A stretch of 44,276 nucleotides of DNA from an uncultured Alphaproteobacteria bacterium (lineage in GTDB: Bacteria; Pseudomonadota; Alphaproteobacteria; Geminicoccales; Geminicoccaceae), in assembly GCA_937926445.1 (NCBI GenBank), contig CALBAK010000058.1, forward strand, positions 1 through 44,276, in the 5' to 3' direction. The position numbers and the translations under genes are program-made. A model generated the notes under the pieces. It worked only from the letters and a program-made list of their open reading frames with translations, did not search any database and was not told the origin of the DNA. This document shows, piece by piece, positions 20,665 to 29,700 of the stretch (the first letter of the stretch is position 1; each line of letters starts with the position of its first letter).

Positions 20665-22038
20665 TCAGCGGTCGGAGGGCTCGCGGCGGAGGAAGGCCGG
20701 TATGTCGGCCGCGTCGGCGAGTTCGGGCTTCTGCACCTTGGGCTCCTCGACCGCCGGCGCACCGACCGGCCGCCCCTGGGTCGCGCGGTGGAAGCCGAAG
20801 CTGCGCATCCGCTCGATGAAGGACGGGGCGCGCGTCTCGCCGGCGGCGTGGCGGGCGCCCGGCCGGGTGCCGCGCGACTCGGCCGAGGGCGGGGTGGCGA
20901 AGCTCGGGATGGTGGGCTCGATCGAGGGCGTGCGCAGCTGCGCGGCGGGGCTCGTCTCGCCCGAGCGGGACGACGGCCGGGCGGGGATCTGGAAGGGTTG
21001 CTGGCGCTGCATCTGGGGCTTGAAGACGAAGCCTTCGCCCGGCCGCTCCGCCTCGCGCGTCGGCTGCTCGCCCGGGCCGGTGATGCCGGTCGCCACGACC
21101 GAGATGCGCATCCGACCTTCCATGCTCGAATCGAAAGTCGAGCCGAAGATGATGTTGGCGTCCGGATCGACCTCCTCGCGGATCCGGTTGGCGGCGGCGT
21201 CGACCTCGTAGAGGGTCATGTCGTAGCCGCCCGTGATGTTGATGAGCACCGCGCGCGCGCCTTTCATCGACACGTCGTCGAGGAGCGGGTTGTTGATGGC
21301 GGCCTCGGCGGCCTCGATCGCCCGGCGCTCGCCCGAAGCCTCACCCGTGCCCATCATCGCCTTGCCCATCTCGCTCATCACCGTGCGGATGTCGGCGAAG
21401 TCGAGATTGACGAGGCCCGGCATGATCATGAGGTCGGTGACCCCGCGCACGCCCATGTGCAGGACCTGGTCGGCCATCCGGAAGGCATCGGCGAAGCTTG
21501 TCTTCTCGTTGGCGAGCCGGAACAGGTTCTGGTTCGGGATCACGATGAGCGTGTCGACATATTGCTGCAGCTCGGCGAGCCCCTGCTCCGCGAGCCGCAT
21601 GCGGTGCGCGCCCTCGAAGTGGAAGGGCTTGGTCACGACCGCGACGGTGAGGATCCCCTGCTCGCGGACCGCCCGGGCGATCACCGGCGCCGCCCCGGTG
21701 CCTGTCCCACCGCCCATGCCGGCGGTGATGAACACCATGTGCGAGCCCTGGAGCTGGTCCAGGATCTCGTCCAGGGCCTCTTCCGCGGCCGCCCGGCCGA
21801 CCTCGGGCCGAGCACCCGCACCGAGCCCGTGCGTGATCGACACACCGAGCTGGATCTTGCGGTCGGTCAGGCAGTTGGCGAGCGCCTGCGCATCCGTGTT
21901 GCAGACCACGAACTCGACGCCCTCGAGGTGCGCGGTGATCATGTTGTTGACGGCGTTGCCGCCGGCTCCGCCGACACCGACCACCGTGATCTTGGGCTTG
22001 AGCTCCTCGCCCAACGGCATGGAAAGGTTGATGGTCAT
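20665..22038 (-). CDS. ftsZ: Cell division GTPase FtsZ
   Basis: A 457-residue tubulin homologue that forms the Z ring at mid-cell. The GTPase domain has [13 protein letters not shown] near residue 21, the tubulin signature [10 protein letters not shown] at 109-118, and the [20 protein letters not shown] block containing the T7 synergy loop. A long, Pro/Gln/Arg-rich linker (about residues 330-445) leads to the conserved C-terminal peptide DIPAFLRRE, in the form used by Alphaproteobacteria to bind FtsA and other partners. ATG at 22038 follows GGAGGAGAAC. It is 90 bp downstream of ftsA, the largest gap within the dcw cluster, and it ends the cluster. The usual next gene, lpxC, is absent. Confidence 0.98.
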   Translation of the reverse strand: MTINLSMPLGEELKPKITVVGVGGAGGNAVNNMITAHLEGVEFVVCNTDAQALANCLTDRKIQLGVSITHGLGAGARPEVGRAAAEEALDEILDQLQGSHMVFITAGMGGGTGTGAAPVIARAVREQGILTVAVVTKPFHFEGAHRMRLAEQGLAELQQYVDTLIVIPNQNLFRLANEKTSFADAFRMADQVLHMGVRGVTDLMIMPGLVNLDFADIRTVMSEMGKAMMGTGEASGERRAIEAAEAAINNPLLDDVSMKGARAVLINITGGYDMTLYEVDAAANRIREEVDPDANIIFGSTFDSSMEGRMRISVVATGITGPGEQPTREAERPGEGFVFKPQMQRQQPFQIPARPSSRSGETSPAAQLRTPSIEPTIPSFATPPSAESRGTRPGARHAAGETRAPSFIERMRSFGFHRATQGRPVGAPAVEEPKVQKPELADAADIPAFLRREPSDR

Positions 22039-22128
22039 CCCCGTTCTCCTCCTCGACGCTCGTTGCGGCCTTCGGCCGTCTCCCGACCGCGGGGCAAGCG
22101 CGATCGGCCGGGCGACCTCTCGCCCTCC

Positions 22129-23415
22129 TCAGAAATTCTGCCGGAACCAGGCGCGCAACCGGCTGAGCCGATCGCCGACCCCGCGCCTGCCGTCGAGTGC
22201 CGGGAGCGGCGCGCCGCCCGGCTCCCCGCGGCCGAGCGCCAGCGCCCCGAGCGCTGCGCTCAGTCCCGGATCCTCGTCGCTGCGCAGCCCGCTCAGGAGA
22301 CCGCGCGGCCGACCGATCCGCGTCGGAAGGCCGAAGCGCTCCTGGGCGAGCTCGTCCATTCCCTCGAGCTGCGCCGCCCCACCCGTGAGGACGAGCGAGC
22401 GGGGCGGGCGGGCGCGCAGGATCTCCCCCTGCTCGCGCAGTCGCTCGGCCACCAGGTCGAAGATCTCCTCGACCCGGGCCCGTACGATCGTCGTGAGCCG
22501 GGTGCGCGGTACCTCGCCCACCGCCGGTTCGGAGCCGTCGCCCAACTGGCGGAGCTCGATCCGCACGTGATCGTCGCAGGCCCGCCAGACCACCGCGCCG
22601 TAGAGGCTCTTGATCCGCTCGGCCTCGCGCCGCGTGGTCGACAGCCCCCAGGCCACGTCGTGGGTGATCTGATCGCCGCCGATGTCGATCCGGTCGACAT
22701 GGGCCAGCCGGCCGCCCGCGAAATGCGCGATCTGGGTCGCATCCGCCCCGAGGTCGACGAGTAGGCAGCCACGTTCCCGTTCGTCCTCGCCGAGGCACCC
22801 CATGCCCGCGGCACAGGGTGCCGCCACGAGCCGCTGAACTTCGAGATGGCAGCGCTCGAGGCAACGCAGCACGGCCTGCAAGGGCTCCCGCTCGGCCGCT
22901 ACCGCGTGCACGAGAAGCACGAGGCGTCGGCCGACCAGGCCACGCGGATCCTCGACCGGCCGGCCGCCGTCGACACGCGCCTCGAGGGGAACGAGGTGGA
23001 GAACGGCGAGGCCCCGGCCCACGATCTCGTCGCGCACTCGTGCGAGCGAGGCTTCGATGTCGCCCTCGTCGACCGTTCGGCCGCCGAGCGGGCGCTCGAC
23101 CTCGAGCAGGATCGAGCGCGGCCGGCCGGCGCCGACCGACGCGACGACGCTCTCCACCATGTGGCCGGCCTGCTCCTCGGCCTCCTGCAACACGGCGCGG
23201 ACCGCCGCCTCCGCCGCCTCGAGATCGACGATCTCGCCGGCGCGCAGCCCCTCGGCCGACTGCAGGCCACGACCCAACAGGAGGAGGCTGTCGCCCGGCC
23301 CGCTCGCGGCGATGAAGCAGGCGATCTTGCTCGTGCCGATGTCGAGCGCGGCGAGGATGGTGCCCGAGCGGATCCCGGAGCGGTGGATGCGCCCGAGCGG
23401 CAGGGCGAGGCTCAT
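22129..23415 (-). CDS. ftsA: Cell division protein FtsA
   Basis: A 428-residue actin-like ATPase that ties FtsZ to the inner membrane. The phosphate-1 block is LAALDIGTSKIACFIA; the SHS2 insertion includes GIRSG-flanked strands and VVASVGAGRPRSI; phosphate-2 is LLVDLGADATQIAHFAGG; the adenosine motif is SLVLTGGAAQLEGM. It ends with an amphipathic RLSRLRAWFRQNF helix, the usual membrane-targeting sequence. ATG at 23415 overlaps the ftsQ stop as ATGA. A near-consensus promoter inside ftsQ could drive ftsA and ftsZ separately. Length and motifs are normal. Confidence 0.95.
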   Translation of the reverse strand: MSLALPLGRIHRSGIRSGTILAALDIGTSKIACFIAASGPGDSLLLLGRGLQSAEGLRAGEIVDLEAAEAAVRAVLQEAEEQAGHMVESVVASVGAGRPRSILLEVERPLGGRTVDEGDIEASLARVRDEIVGRGLAVLHLVPLEARVDGGRPVEDPRGLVGRRLVLLVHAVAAEREPLQAVLRCLERCHLEVQRLVAAPCAAGMGCLGEDERERGCLLVDLGADATQIAHFAGGRLAHVDRIDIGGDQITHDVAWGLSTTRREAERIKSLYGAVVWRACDDHVRIELRQLGDGSEPAVGEVPRTRLTTIVRARVEEIFDLVAERLREQGEILRARPPRSLVLTGGAAQLEGMDELAQERFGLPTRIGRPRGLLSGLRSDEDPGLSAALGALALGRGEPGGAPLPALDGRRGVGDRLSRLRAWFRQNF

Positions 23416-24269
23416 GCGCCGCGCCCCCCGGCGGTCATCGGCTTGCGCGTCGGCGGCTCGACCGTGCGGACCACGATCCAATCTGCCGAGCGCAGATCGA
23501 TCGCCTCGACCGCGCGATCGAGCAGTCGGCTCGCACGGTCTTCGGCGGCCAGACGACGCAGCGCCGCGGCCTCGCCCTCGGCCGGCAGACGGACCTCGAT
23601 CCGCCCGTCGACGTAGAGATTCCAGCGGCGGCCGCCGACGAAGCTCGCCACCGTCGTCCGCCGGGCGATCTCGGGCTCGGCCGCGAGCAACGAGAGCAGG
23701 CGTCCGGCCGCGCGCGGGGCACCCTGCCCGATCAGCAAGGGCAGGCTGGCGAACGGTCGCAGATCAGCGACGGGGACGATCTCGCCCTCCTCGTCGATCA
23801 GGCGGGTGCGCGAACCCTCGCGCTCGCGCCAGAGGGCGAGCGGCCGGTGCTCGACGAGCACGGCGTGCAGGGTGCCGGGAAGCTGGCGCCGAACGGCTGC
23901 GGACTTGACCCACGGCAACCCTTCCAGTTGTTTCCTGATCTCATTTAATTCAACCGAAAGTATAATGGACCCTACACGACTTTCAAGCGCCTTGGCGAGC
24001 TCCTTGGGATCGGTCCGCACTCGTCCTTCGACCGTGACCTCGCGGACCACGAGACCGGCGGCACGGGCGGTGCGGTCGAGGGCGGCACGCGCGGTGGCGG
24101 CGAGCAGGGCGTCCGCGCCGAAGTAACGGACCGACCAGACCGCACCCGAGAGGGCGAGGATCGCGAGCGCGAACGGGGCGGCGCGCCGCAGTCGCCGGGG
24201 CCAGGGCCGCTCGCGCTCGCGGCGGATCGCTCCGCGCAGACGTTGCGAGAGACGGCTCACCGGTCGCAT
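23412..24269 (-). CDS. ftsQ: Cell division protein FtsQ
   Basis: About 285 residues: a basic cytoplasmic N-terminus, one membrane segment (FALAILALSGAVWSVRYFG), a POTRA domain (VREVTVEGRVRTDPKELAKAL through LEGLPWVKSAAVRRQLPGTL) and the beta domain with LVEHRPLALW, IDEEGEIVP, LPLLIGQGAP and WNLYVDGRIEVRLP. It links the early and late divisome in the periplasm. ATG at 24269 has GGAGG four bases upstream and overlaps the end of ddl by 13 bp. The codons for the POTRA stretch SIILSVELNEIRKQLEG are strikingly AT-rich compared with the rest of the gene although the protein there is normal; a promoter-like pair sits in this patch. Confidence 0.94.
   Translation of the reverse strand: MRPVSRLSQRLRGAIRRERERPWPRRLRRAAPFALAILALSGAVWSVRYFGADALLAATARAALDRTARAAGLVVREVTVEGRVRTDPKELAKALESRVGSIILSVELNEIRKQLEGLPWVKSAAVRRQLPGTLHAVLVEHRPLALWREREGSRTRLIDEEGEIVPVADLRPFASLPLLIGQGAPRAAGRLLSLLAAEPEIARRTTVASFVGGRRWNLYVDGRIEVRLPAEGEAAALRRLAAEDRASRLLDRAVEAIDLRSADWIVVRTVEPPTRKPMTAGGRGA
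23959..23986 (-). promoter_or_regulatory. Near-consensus sigma-70 promoter inside ftsQ, reading toward ftsA-ftsZ
   Basis: On the minus strand TTGAAA (23986-23981) is followed after 16 bases by TATACT (23964-23959): five of six bases match each sigma-70 hexamer. It lies in an AT-rich island (about 23927-23990) within GC-rich coding sequence, about 545 bp upstream of the ftsA start. In E. coli promoters for ftsA and ftsZ also lie inside ftsQ and ftsA. Predicted from sequence only. Confidence 0.5.
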
Positions 24270-25171
24270 CGTGCCTCCTCCACGAGCCGGACCACGAGAT
24301 CCTCGAACGCGATGCCGCAATGGGCCGCTTGCTCCGGGACGAGCGAGAGCGGCGTCATCCCGGGCTGGGTGTTCACCTCCAGGATGTAGAGGCCTTCTTC
24401 GCCCAGGGTCGGGTCGAAGCGGAAGTCGGCGCGGCTCACGCCCCGGCAGCCGAGCACCCGGTGCGCCGCGAGCGCCCACTCCATGACCCGCCCGTAGAGC
24501 CCATCGGGAAGGGGAGCCGGCAGGAGGTGGCGGGCGAGGCCGGCGGTGTACTTGGCGCGATAGTCGTAGAAGCCACTGCTCGGGGCGATTTCGGTTACCG
24601 CTAGCGGCCTGTCGTCGAGAACGGCGCAGGTGAGCTCGCGACCCGGCACGTAGCGCTCGACCAGGAGCCGGTCGTCGGGTGCCAGGCTGTTGCGGGCGAG
24701 GACCGGGCCGAGATCGCCGTCCGTGACGATCGCGACACCGACGCTCGAGCCCTCGCAGGCGGGTTTGACGACGAAGGGCGGCGGCAAGGGTGCGCCCTCG
24801 CGGGCGAGCCGCGCGGCCGTCGTCTCCACGCCCTCGGGGCAGCGCAGCCCGGCAGAGGCGAACAGCCGCTTGGCCATCGGCTTGTCCATGGCGAGCGCGG
24901 AGGCCAGCACCCCCGAATGAGTGTAGGGTATACCGAGCAGGTCCAACAAGCCCTGGACCCGGCCGTCTTCCCCCATCCGGCCGTGTAGCGCGTTGAAGCA
25001 GCAATCGGGCCGGACGTCGAGCAGGCGCTGCGGCAGATCGCGGCCGGCGTCGATCCGGCTCACCCGATAGCCGCGCGCTTCGAGCGCCCGGGCGCAGGCC
25101 TCGCCCGAGACGAGGCTCACCTCGCGCTCGGCCGAGACCCCACCCATCAGCACCGCCACGTGCCGGCTCAT
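24257..25171 (-). CDS. ddl: D-alanine--D-alanine ligase
   Basis: A 304-residue ATP-grasp ligase that makes the D-Ala-D-Ala dipeptide for MurF. Motifs: VLMGGVSAEREVSLVSG at the N-terminus, FNALHGRMGEDGRVQG, GIPYTHSGVLASALAMDK, FVVKPACEGSSVGV, LVERYVPGRELTCAVL, and YILEVNTQPGMTPLSLVPE with the magnesium-binding Glu/Asn. ATG at 25171 overlaps the murB stop as ATGA. Length is typical of DdlB. Confidence 0.97.
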   Translation of the reverse strand: MSRHVAVLMGGVSAEREVSLVSGEACARALEARGYRVSRIDAGRDLPQRLLDVRPDCCFNALHGRMGEDGRVQGLLDLLGIPYTHSGVLASALAMDKPMAKRLFASAGLRCPEGVETTAARLAREGAPLPPPFVVKPACEGSSVGVAIVTDGDLGPVLARNSLAPDDRLLVERYVPGRELTCAVLDDRPLAVTEIAPSSGFYDYRAKYTAGLARHLLPAPLPDGLYGRVMEWALAAHRVLGCRGVSRADFRFDPTLGEEGLYILEVNTQPGMTPLSLVPEQAAHCGIAFEDLVVRLVEEARCDR

Positions 25172-26085
25172 GCCGCCGCACCTCCGGGAGCCGGTTCACC
25201 CACCCGGACGATTTCCCACTCGAGCGCGACGCCACTGTGCGCACGGACCCGCTCGCGCACCCGTTCGCCCAAACCCTCGAGTTCGGCGGCGCCGGCACCG
25301 CCCGTGTTGATCAGGAAGTTGCAGTGCTTCTCCGACACCATCGCGGCACCGAGACGAAGCCCACGGCAACCGGCCTCTTCGATCAGTTTCCAGGCTTTTC
25401 GGCCAGGCGGGTTCTTGAAGGTCGAGCCGCCGGTCGCCACCCCGAGCGGCTGGGCCGCCTCGCGCTCGGCGCGGATCGCATCCATCCTTGCGCGGATCGC
25501 CGTCGGATCGCCCGGGACGAGCGCGAAGGCGGTGCGCAGGACGATCGCCTCGGCCGGCAGGGAGCTGCGGCGGTAGGCGAGCCCGAGCTCGTCGCGGGAA
25601 AGGCGCAGGAGTCGTCCCTCGCGATCGAGGAGCTCGGCCCAGCGGAGCCGCTCGCCGGTCTCGCCGCCGAAGGCACCGGCGTTCATCGCCACCGCACCGC
25701 CGATCGTGCCCGGGATGCCGATCAGGAACTCGAGCCCGGAGAGCCCGGCCCGGCAAGCCTCCTGCGCCACCCGCTGGTCGCGCGCACCACCGCCTGCCAC
25801 GAGGGTGGTGCCCTCGACCTCGATCCGGGCGAGCGGTCCGCCGAGGCGGACCACGGCCGCCTCGAGGCCGCCGTCGCGCACGAGTACGTTCGAGGCGACC
25901 CCCATCGGAAAGACCGGCAGCGCTCCGTCGAGGGCCCGCCGGAACGTCCGCAGATCGTCGAGATCGGCCGGCTGGAAGAAGAGCCGCGCGGGTCCGCCGA
26001 CCCGAAGCCAAGTCAGGGGTCCGAGCGGGACCCGTTCGCGCAACGTCCCCCGGGTCCGCGGCAGGGCAGCGAGGTCGACGCTCAT
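25168..26085 (-). CDS. murB: UDP-N-acetylenolpyruvoylglucosamine reductase MurB
   Basis: A 305-residue FAD enzyme that reduces enolpyruvyl-UDP-GlcNAc to UDP-MurNAc with NADPH. The FAD domain shows LTWLRVGGPARLFFQPAD, MGVASNVLVRDGG and LEFLIGIPGTIGGAVAMNAG. The substrate part has LAYRRSSLP, the catalytic serine in GGSTFKNP and GLRLGAAMVSEKHCNFLIN. It lacks the extra type I domain, consistent with type II MurB. ATG at 26085 overlaps the murC stop as ATGA. Confidence 0.96.
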   Translation of the reverse strand: MSVDLAALPRTRGTLRERVPLGPLTWLRVGGPARLFFQPADLDDLRTFRRALDGALPVFPMGVASNVLVRDGGLEAAVVRLGGPLARIEVEGTTLVAGGGARDQRVAQEACRAGLSGLEFLIGIPGTIGGAVAMNAGAFGGETGERLRWAELLDREGRLLRLSRDELGLAYRRSSLPAEAIVLRTAFALVPGDPTAIRARMDAIRAEREAAQPLGVATGGSTFKNPPGRKAWKLIEEAGCRGLRLGAAMVSEKHCNFLINTGGAGAAELEGLGERVRERVRAHSGVALEWEIVRVGEPAPGGAAA

Positions 26086-27503
26086 GCGGAGGCCTCGCGG
26101 CGGCGCCGGGCGAGCTCGCCCGGCAGAGTGTTGGCCCACTGGGTGATGGAGCCGGCGCCGAGACAGACCACGAAGTCGCCCGGGCGGGCGAGCTCGGCGA
26201 CCCGCGCATAGACCGCCTCGGGCCCCTCGACCGCCTCGACCGCGCGCTGACCGTGGGCGATCAGCCCGCGCACGAGCGCCTCGTGATCGACCCCGGGGAT
26301 CGGCGGCTCGCCCGCAGGGTAGACCGGTGCCACGAGCACGACGTCGGCGTGCTGACAGCAGGTACAGAACGAGTCCATGAGATCGCGCAGCCGGGTGTAG
26401 CGGTGCGGTTGGAGGACGGCCAGGATGCGCCCGCTGCAGCGCTCGCGGGCGGTGGCGAGCACCACTTTGATTTCCTCGGGATGGTGCCCGTAATCGTCGA
26501 TCACCGTGATACCGTCCACCTCGCCCGTCCGCGTGAAGCGCCGCTTTACGCCTTCGAGCCCGGCGAGTGCGGTGCGGATCACCGTCTCCTCGAGGCCGAG
26601 CTCGACGCCGATCGCCACTGCGGCGAGCGCGTTCTGGACATTGTGCCGGCCGGGCAGTGCGATCGCGAAATCGGCCAGCACCCGCTCCTCGCGACCCGGC
26701 CGGGCGGCGAGGCGGATTTCGACCATCGAGCCCGGCCCGTGCGGACGGAGGCCGCTGGCGCTCACATCGGCCTGCGGGCTGAAGCCGTAGGTGACCACCC
26801 GGCGGTCGGTGATCTTGGGCAATAGCGCCTGGACTTCGGGATGGTCGAGGCAGAGCACGCCGAAGCCGTAGAACGGCAGCCGCTCGACGAAGCTCAGATA
26901 GGCCGTCCGCACCGCGTCGAAATCTCCCCAATATTCGAGATGCTCGGGGTCGATGTTGGTGACGACGCCGATCTCGGCCGGCAGGCGCAGGAAGCTGCCG
27001 TCGCTCTCGTCCGTTTCGACCACCATCCAGTCGCTCGAGCCGAGCCGGGCGTTGGTGCCCCAGGAATTGATGATACCGCCGTTGACCACCGTCGGGTCGA
27101 GGCCCGCCGCATCGAGCAGGGCCGCTACCATGGCGGTGGTCGTGGTCTTGCCGTGGGTTCCGGCGACCGCGATCGCCCGCTTGAGCCGCATGAGCTCGGC
27201 CAGCATGTCGGCGCGGCGGACGACCGGTAGGCGGCGGGCACGGGCGGCCGCGAGCTCGGGATTGTCGCCGCGCACGGCCGAGGAGAAGACAACCACCCGG
27301 GCCTCGCCCAGATTCGCGGCCCGGTGCCCGATCGCGACCGGGATCCCGGCTGCCCGCAGCCGCTGGACGTTGGCGCCCTCGGCCACGTCCGAGCCCTGTA
27401 CGGTGAAGCCGAGGCTCTTCATCAGCCCGGCGATGCCGCTCATGCCGATGCCGCCGATGCCGATGAAGTGGATCGGGCCCACCGCGTGCGGATCGAGCCT
27501 CAT
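26082..27503 (-). CDS. murC: UDP-N-acetylmuramate--L-alanine ligase MurC
   Basis: A 473-residue Mur ligase adding L-alanine to UDP-MurNAc. The N-terminal dinucleotide-like domain has HFIGIGGIGMSGIA; the ATP loop is AVAGTHGKTTTTAM (Lys119); then VVETDESDGSFLRL and TNIDPEHLEYWGD with the magnesium/carbamate residues; the C-terminal domain has VKRRFTRTGEVDGITVIDDY and HHPEEIKVVL, then LQPHRYTR. ATG at 27503 overlaps the murG stop as ATGA. Confidence 0.97.
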   Translation of the reverse strand: MRLDPHAVGPIHFIGIGGIGMSGIAGLMKSLGFTVQGSDVAEGANVQRLRAAGIPVAIGHRAANLGEARVVVFSSAVRGDNPELAAARARRLPVVRRADMLAELMRLKRAIAVAGTHGKTTTTAMVAALLDAAGLDPTVVNGGIINSWGTNARLGSSDWMVVETDESDGSFLRLPAEIGVVTNIDPEHLEYWGDFDAVRTAYLSFVERLPFYGFGVLCLDHPEVQALLPKITDRRVVTYGFSPQADVSASGLRPHGPGSMVEIRLAARPGREERVLADFAIALPGRHNVQNALAAVAIGVELGLEETVIRTALAGLEGVKRRFTRTGEVDGITVIDDYGHHPEEIKVVLATARERCSGRILAVLQPHRYTRLRDLMDSFCTCCQHADVVLVAPVYPAGEPPIPGVDHEALVRGLIAHGQRAVEAVEGPEAVYARVAELARPGDFVVCLGAGSITQWANTLPGELARRRREASA

Positions 27504-28588
27504 CGCCGCGTCTCCCAGCGCGCGAGCTCGAGGAGCACATCGGCGATCCGCGCCGCGGCGTCCGGTCGGGCGAGCCGGGCCGCCGCCGCCGCCATCGCCC
27601 GCCGCCGCCCGGCATCGCCCAGGAGCGTGCCGAGCAGCCGGGCGCAGGCCTCGGACGTCGCCTCGCCCTGCGGCAGGACGATCGCTGCCCCGGCCCGCTC
27701 GAGCGCGCGGGCGTTGGCGGTCTGGTGGTCGTCGGCGGCGGCCGCGTAGGGGATCAGGAGCGCCGGCTTGGCAAGGGCCAGGAGCTCGGCGATGGTCGAA
27801 GCACCGGCACGGCCGACGACCAGGTCGGTCGCTGCCATCCGCCGCGGTACGTCGTCGAAGAAGCTCGCGAGCTCCGCGGGCTGGCCGATCGCCCGATAGG
27901 CGGCGGCGACCCGCTCGAGATCCTCCGGCCGGCACTGCTGGGCGATCGCGAGCCGCGCCCGAAGCGCCGGGTCGAGCAGCGCCACCGCCGCCGGGAGAAG
28001 ATCGCTCAGGATCCGCGCGCCCTGGCTGCCGCCGAGCACGAGGAGCCCGAGCCGCTCTCCGTCCCCGGCGGTCGCGGCCCCTGCCGGCACGAAGCCCGGG
28101 CGGACCGGGTTGCCGGTCACGACGAGCCGGTCAGCGGCGGCCACCGGGATCGCTTCGGTTCCCTCGAACGTGAGGGCGAGGCGGGCCGCCAGCCGCGCCA
28201 AGAGGCGGTTGGCCCGCCCCATTACCGCGTTCTGTTCGTGGACGAGCAGCGGCACCCGGCGCAGAACCGCGGCGAGTGCGGCCGGCACCGAGGCGTAGCC
28301 ACCGAAAGCGGCGGCCGCCGCTGGCCGCAGCCGACCGACCGCGGCGAGGCTGCGGGCGAGGCCACCCGCCAGGGCTGCGAGTGCCCGCAGCCGATCGAGC
28401 ATCGAGCCGCGCGGGGCCGCTGCCTCGATCACGGCGATCCCGGGCTCGCCCGTTGCGAAGCGGGCACCGCGCGGGTCGGTCAGGAACGCCACCTCGGCAC
28501 CGCGTCGCCGCAACTCGGCCGCCACCGCGAGCGCGGGGAACATGTGGCCGCCGGTCCCACCCGCGGCGATCAGGAGCGGCCGGCTCAT
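27500..28588 (-). CDS. murG: MurG, lipid II glycosyltransferase
   Basis: A 362-residue GT28 enzyme that adds GlcNAc to lipid I on the inner face of the membrane. The N-terminal Rossmann fold has GGTGGHMFPALAVA at residues 10-23; AAAFGGYASVPAALAA and VHEQNAVMGRANRLLA follow; the C-terminal fold has LLVLGGSQGARILSDLLP and VVGRAGASTIAELLALAKPALLIPY, with DDHQTANARAL for UDP-sugar binding. ATG at 28588 overlaps the ftsW stop as ATGA. Confidence 0.97.
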   Translation of the reverse strand: MSRPLLIAAGGTGGHMFPALAVAAELRRRGAEVAFLTDPRGARFATGEPGIAVIEAAAPRGSMLDRLRALAALAGGLARSLAAVGRLRPAAAAAFGGYASVPAALAAVLRRVPLLVHEQNAVMGRANRLLARLAARLALTFEGTEAIPVAAADRLVVTGNPVRPGFVPAGAATAGDGERLGLLVLGGSQGARILSDLLPAAVALLDPALRARLAIAQQCRPEDLERVAAAYRAIGQPAELASFFDDVPRRMAATDLVVGRAGASTIAELLALAKPALLIPYAAAADDHQTANARALERAGAAIVLPQGEATSEACARLLGTLLGDAGRRRAMAAAAARLARPDAAARIADVLLELARWETRR

Positions 28589-29700
28589 GTCACCCGCTCC
28601 AGCCGGGCGCGCGCACGGGTCAGCGCGAGCGCCCAACCCGTGGCGATGCCGATCGCCAACATCGACGAGCCGCCGTAGGAGACGAACGGCAAAGTCATGC
28701 CCTTGGTCGGGACGAGATTGAGGTTCACCGCCATGTTGACGAGGGCCTGCAGGGCGAGCTGGCAGATCAAGCCCACCGCGGCGAGCTGGCAGAAGCGGTC
28801 GACCGCCTCGTGCGCTCGCCAGAGCCCGCGCAGGAGCAGGAACGCGAAGAGCCCGGCGATCAGGAGGCAGGCCAGGATACCGAACTCCTCGGCGGTGGCG
28901 GCGTAGACGAAGTCGGTATGCGCGTCCGGCAGACTGAACTTGACGATCCCCTCGCCCGGGCCCCGGCCGAACAATCCGCCCGAGGCGACCGCGCGGAGCG
29001 CTTTCTCGATCTGGGTGAACTCTGCCGGTGGCGCCATGAACTGGTCGACGCGCGCGGCCACGTGCGGGAAGAGCTCGTAGGCCGAAAGCGCGCCGACGAT
29101 CCCTAACACGGCGAAGGCCAGAACCAGGATCCAGGGCAGGCCCGCCACGAAGAGTTGAAGCCCGAGCGTGGCGAGCACGATCGCCGCCATCCCGAGGTCG
29201 GGCTGGAGGAGGAGGAGCCCGACCACGACCCCGGCGAGCGCGAGGCTCCAGGCGGCCGCCGTGTACCAGGCCCGGCTCGAGGCCAGCCAGGCCGTCAGCA
29301 CGACGAGCGCGGGCTTCACGAATTCGCTCGGCTGGAGCTGCAGGCCGCCGATCCGCACCCAACGATGGGCGCCGTTGATCTCGGGGCCGGCCAGGACGGC
29401 CAGTGCCGTGAGCGGCACGCCCACAGCCGCGAGCGCCTTGGCCGTACGCAGCACGCCCAAGGGTGCCAAAAGCGAGCAAGCGAAGAGCAGCAGCACCGCC
29501 GGTACGGTGAAGGCGAGGTGGCGGACGATGAAGTGGTGCGGGTCCTTGTGCCGGAGGACGCCCACGGGCGGGCTCGCCGCCAGCACGACGAGCACGCCCA
29601 CGAACACGAGAACGAGCACGCCCGCGAGGAGCACGCGGTCGACCGTCCACCACCAAGTGCCGAGCAGCGAGCGGTCGGTACGGGGGAAGACGGTGCTCAC
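28585..29700 (-). CDS. ftsW: FtsW, septal peptidoglycan polymerase
   Basis: A SEDS-family membrane protein of 371 residues that polymerises lipid II with FtsI. About ten hydrophobic segments are visible. Family blocks are GAHRWVRIGGLQLQPSEFVK (with the conserved Arg/Ser loop), LLQPDLGMAAIV, then ASGGLFGRGPGEGIVKFSLPDAHTDFVYAATAEEFG split across the large periplasmic loop and containing the catalytic Asp region, and TKGMTLPFVSYGGSSML near the end. The start is GTG at 29700, overlapping the murD stop as GTGA. Confidence 0.96.
   Translation of the reverse strand: MSTVFPRTDRSLLGTWWWTVDRVLLAGVLVLVFVGVLVVLAASPPVGVLRHKDPHHFIVRHLAFTVPAVLLLFACSLLAPLGVLRTAKALAAVGVPLTALAVLAGPEINGAHRWVRIGGLQLQPSEFVKPALVVLTAWLASSRAWYTAAAWSLALAGVVVGLLLLQPDLGMAAIVLATLGLQLFVAGLPWILVLAFAVLGIVGALSAYELFPHVAARVDQFMAPPAEFTQIEKALRAVASGGLFGRGPGEGIVKFSLPDAHTDFVYAATAEEFGILACLLIAGLFAFLLLRGLWRAHEAVDRFCQLAAVGLICQLALQALVNMAVNLNLVPTKGMTLPFVSYGGSSMLAIGIATGWALALTRARARLERVT

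Noticed and set aside
19399-22764. A 1121-codon open frame on the plus strand across ftsZ and ftsA
   Set aside because: It is exactly antisense to ftsZ, ftsA and the DSD1-like gene, which have full family motifs; long antisense frames are expected in DNA this GC-rich.
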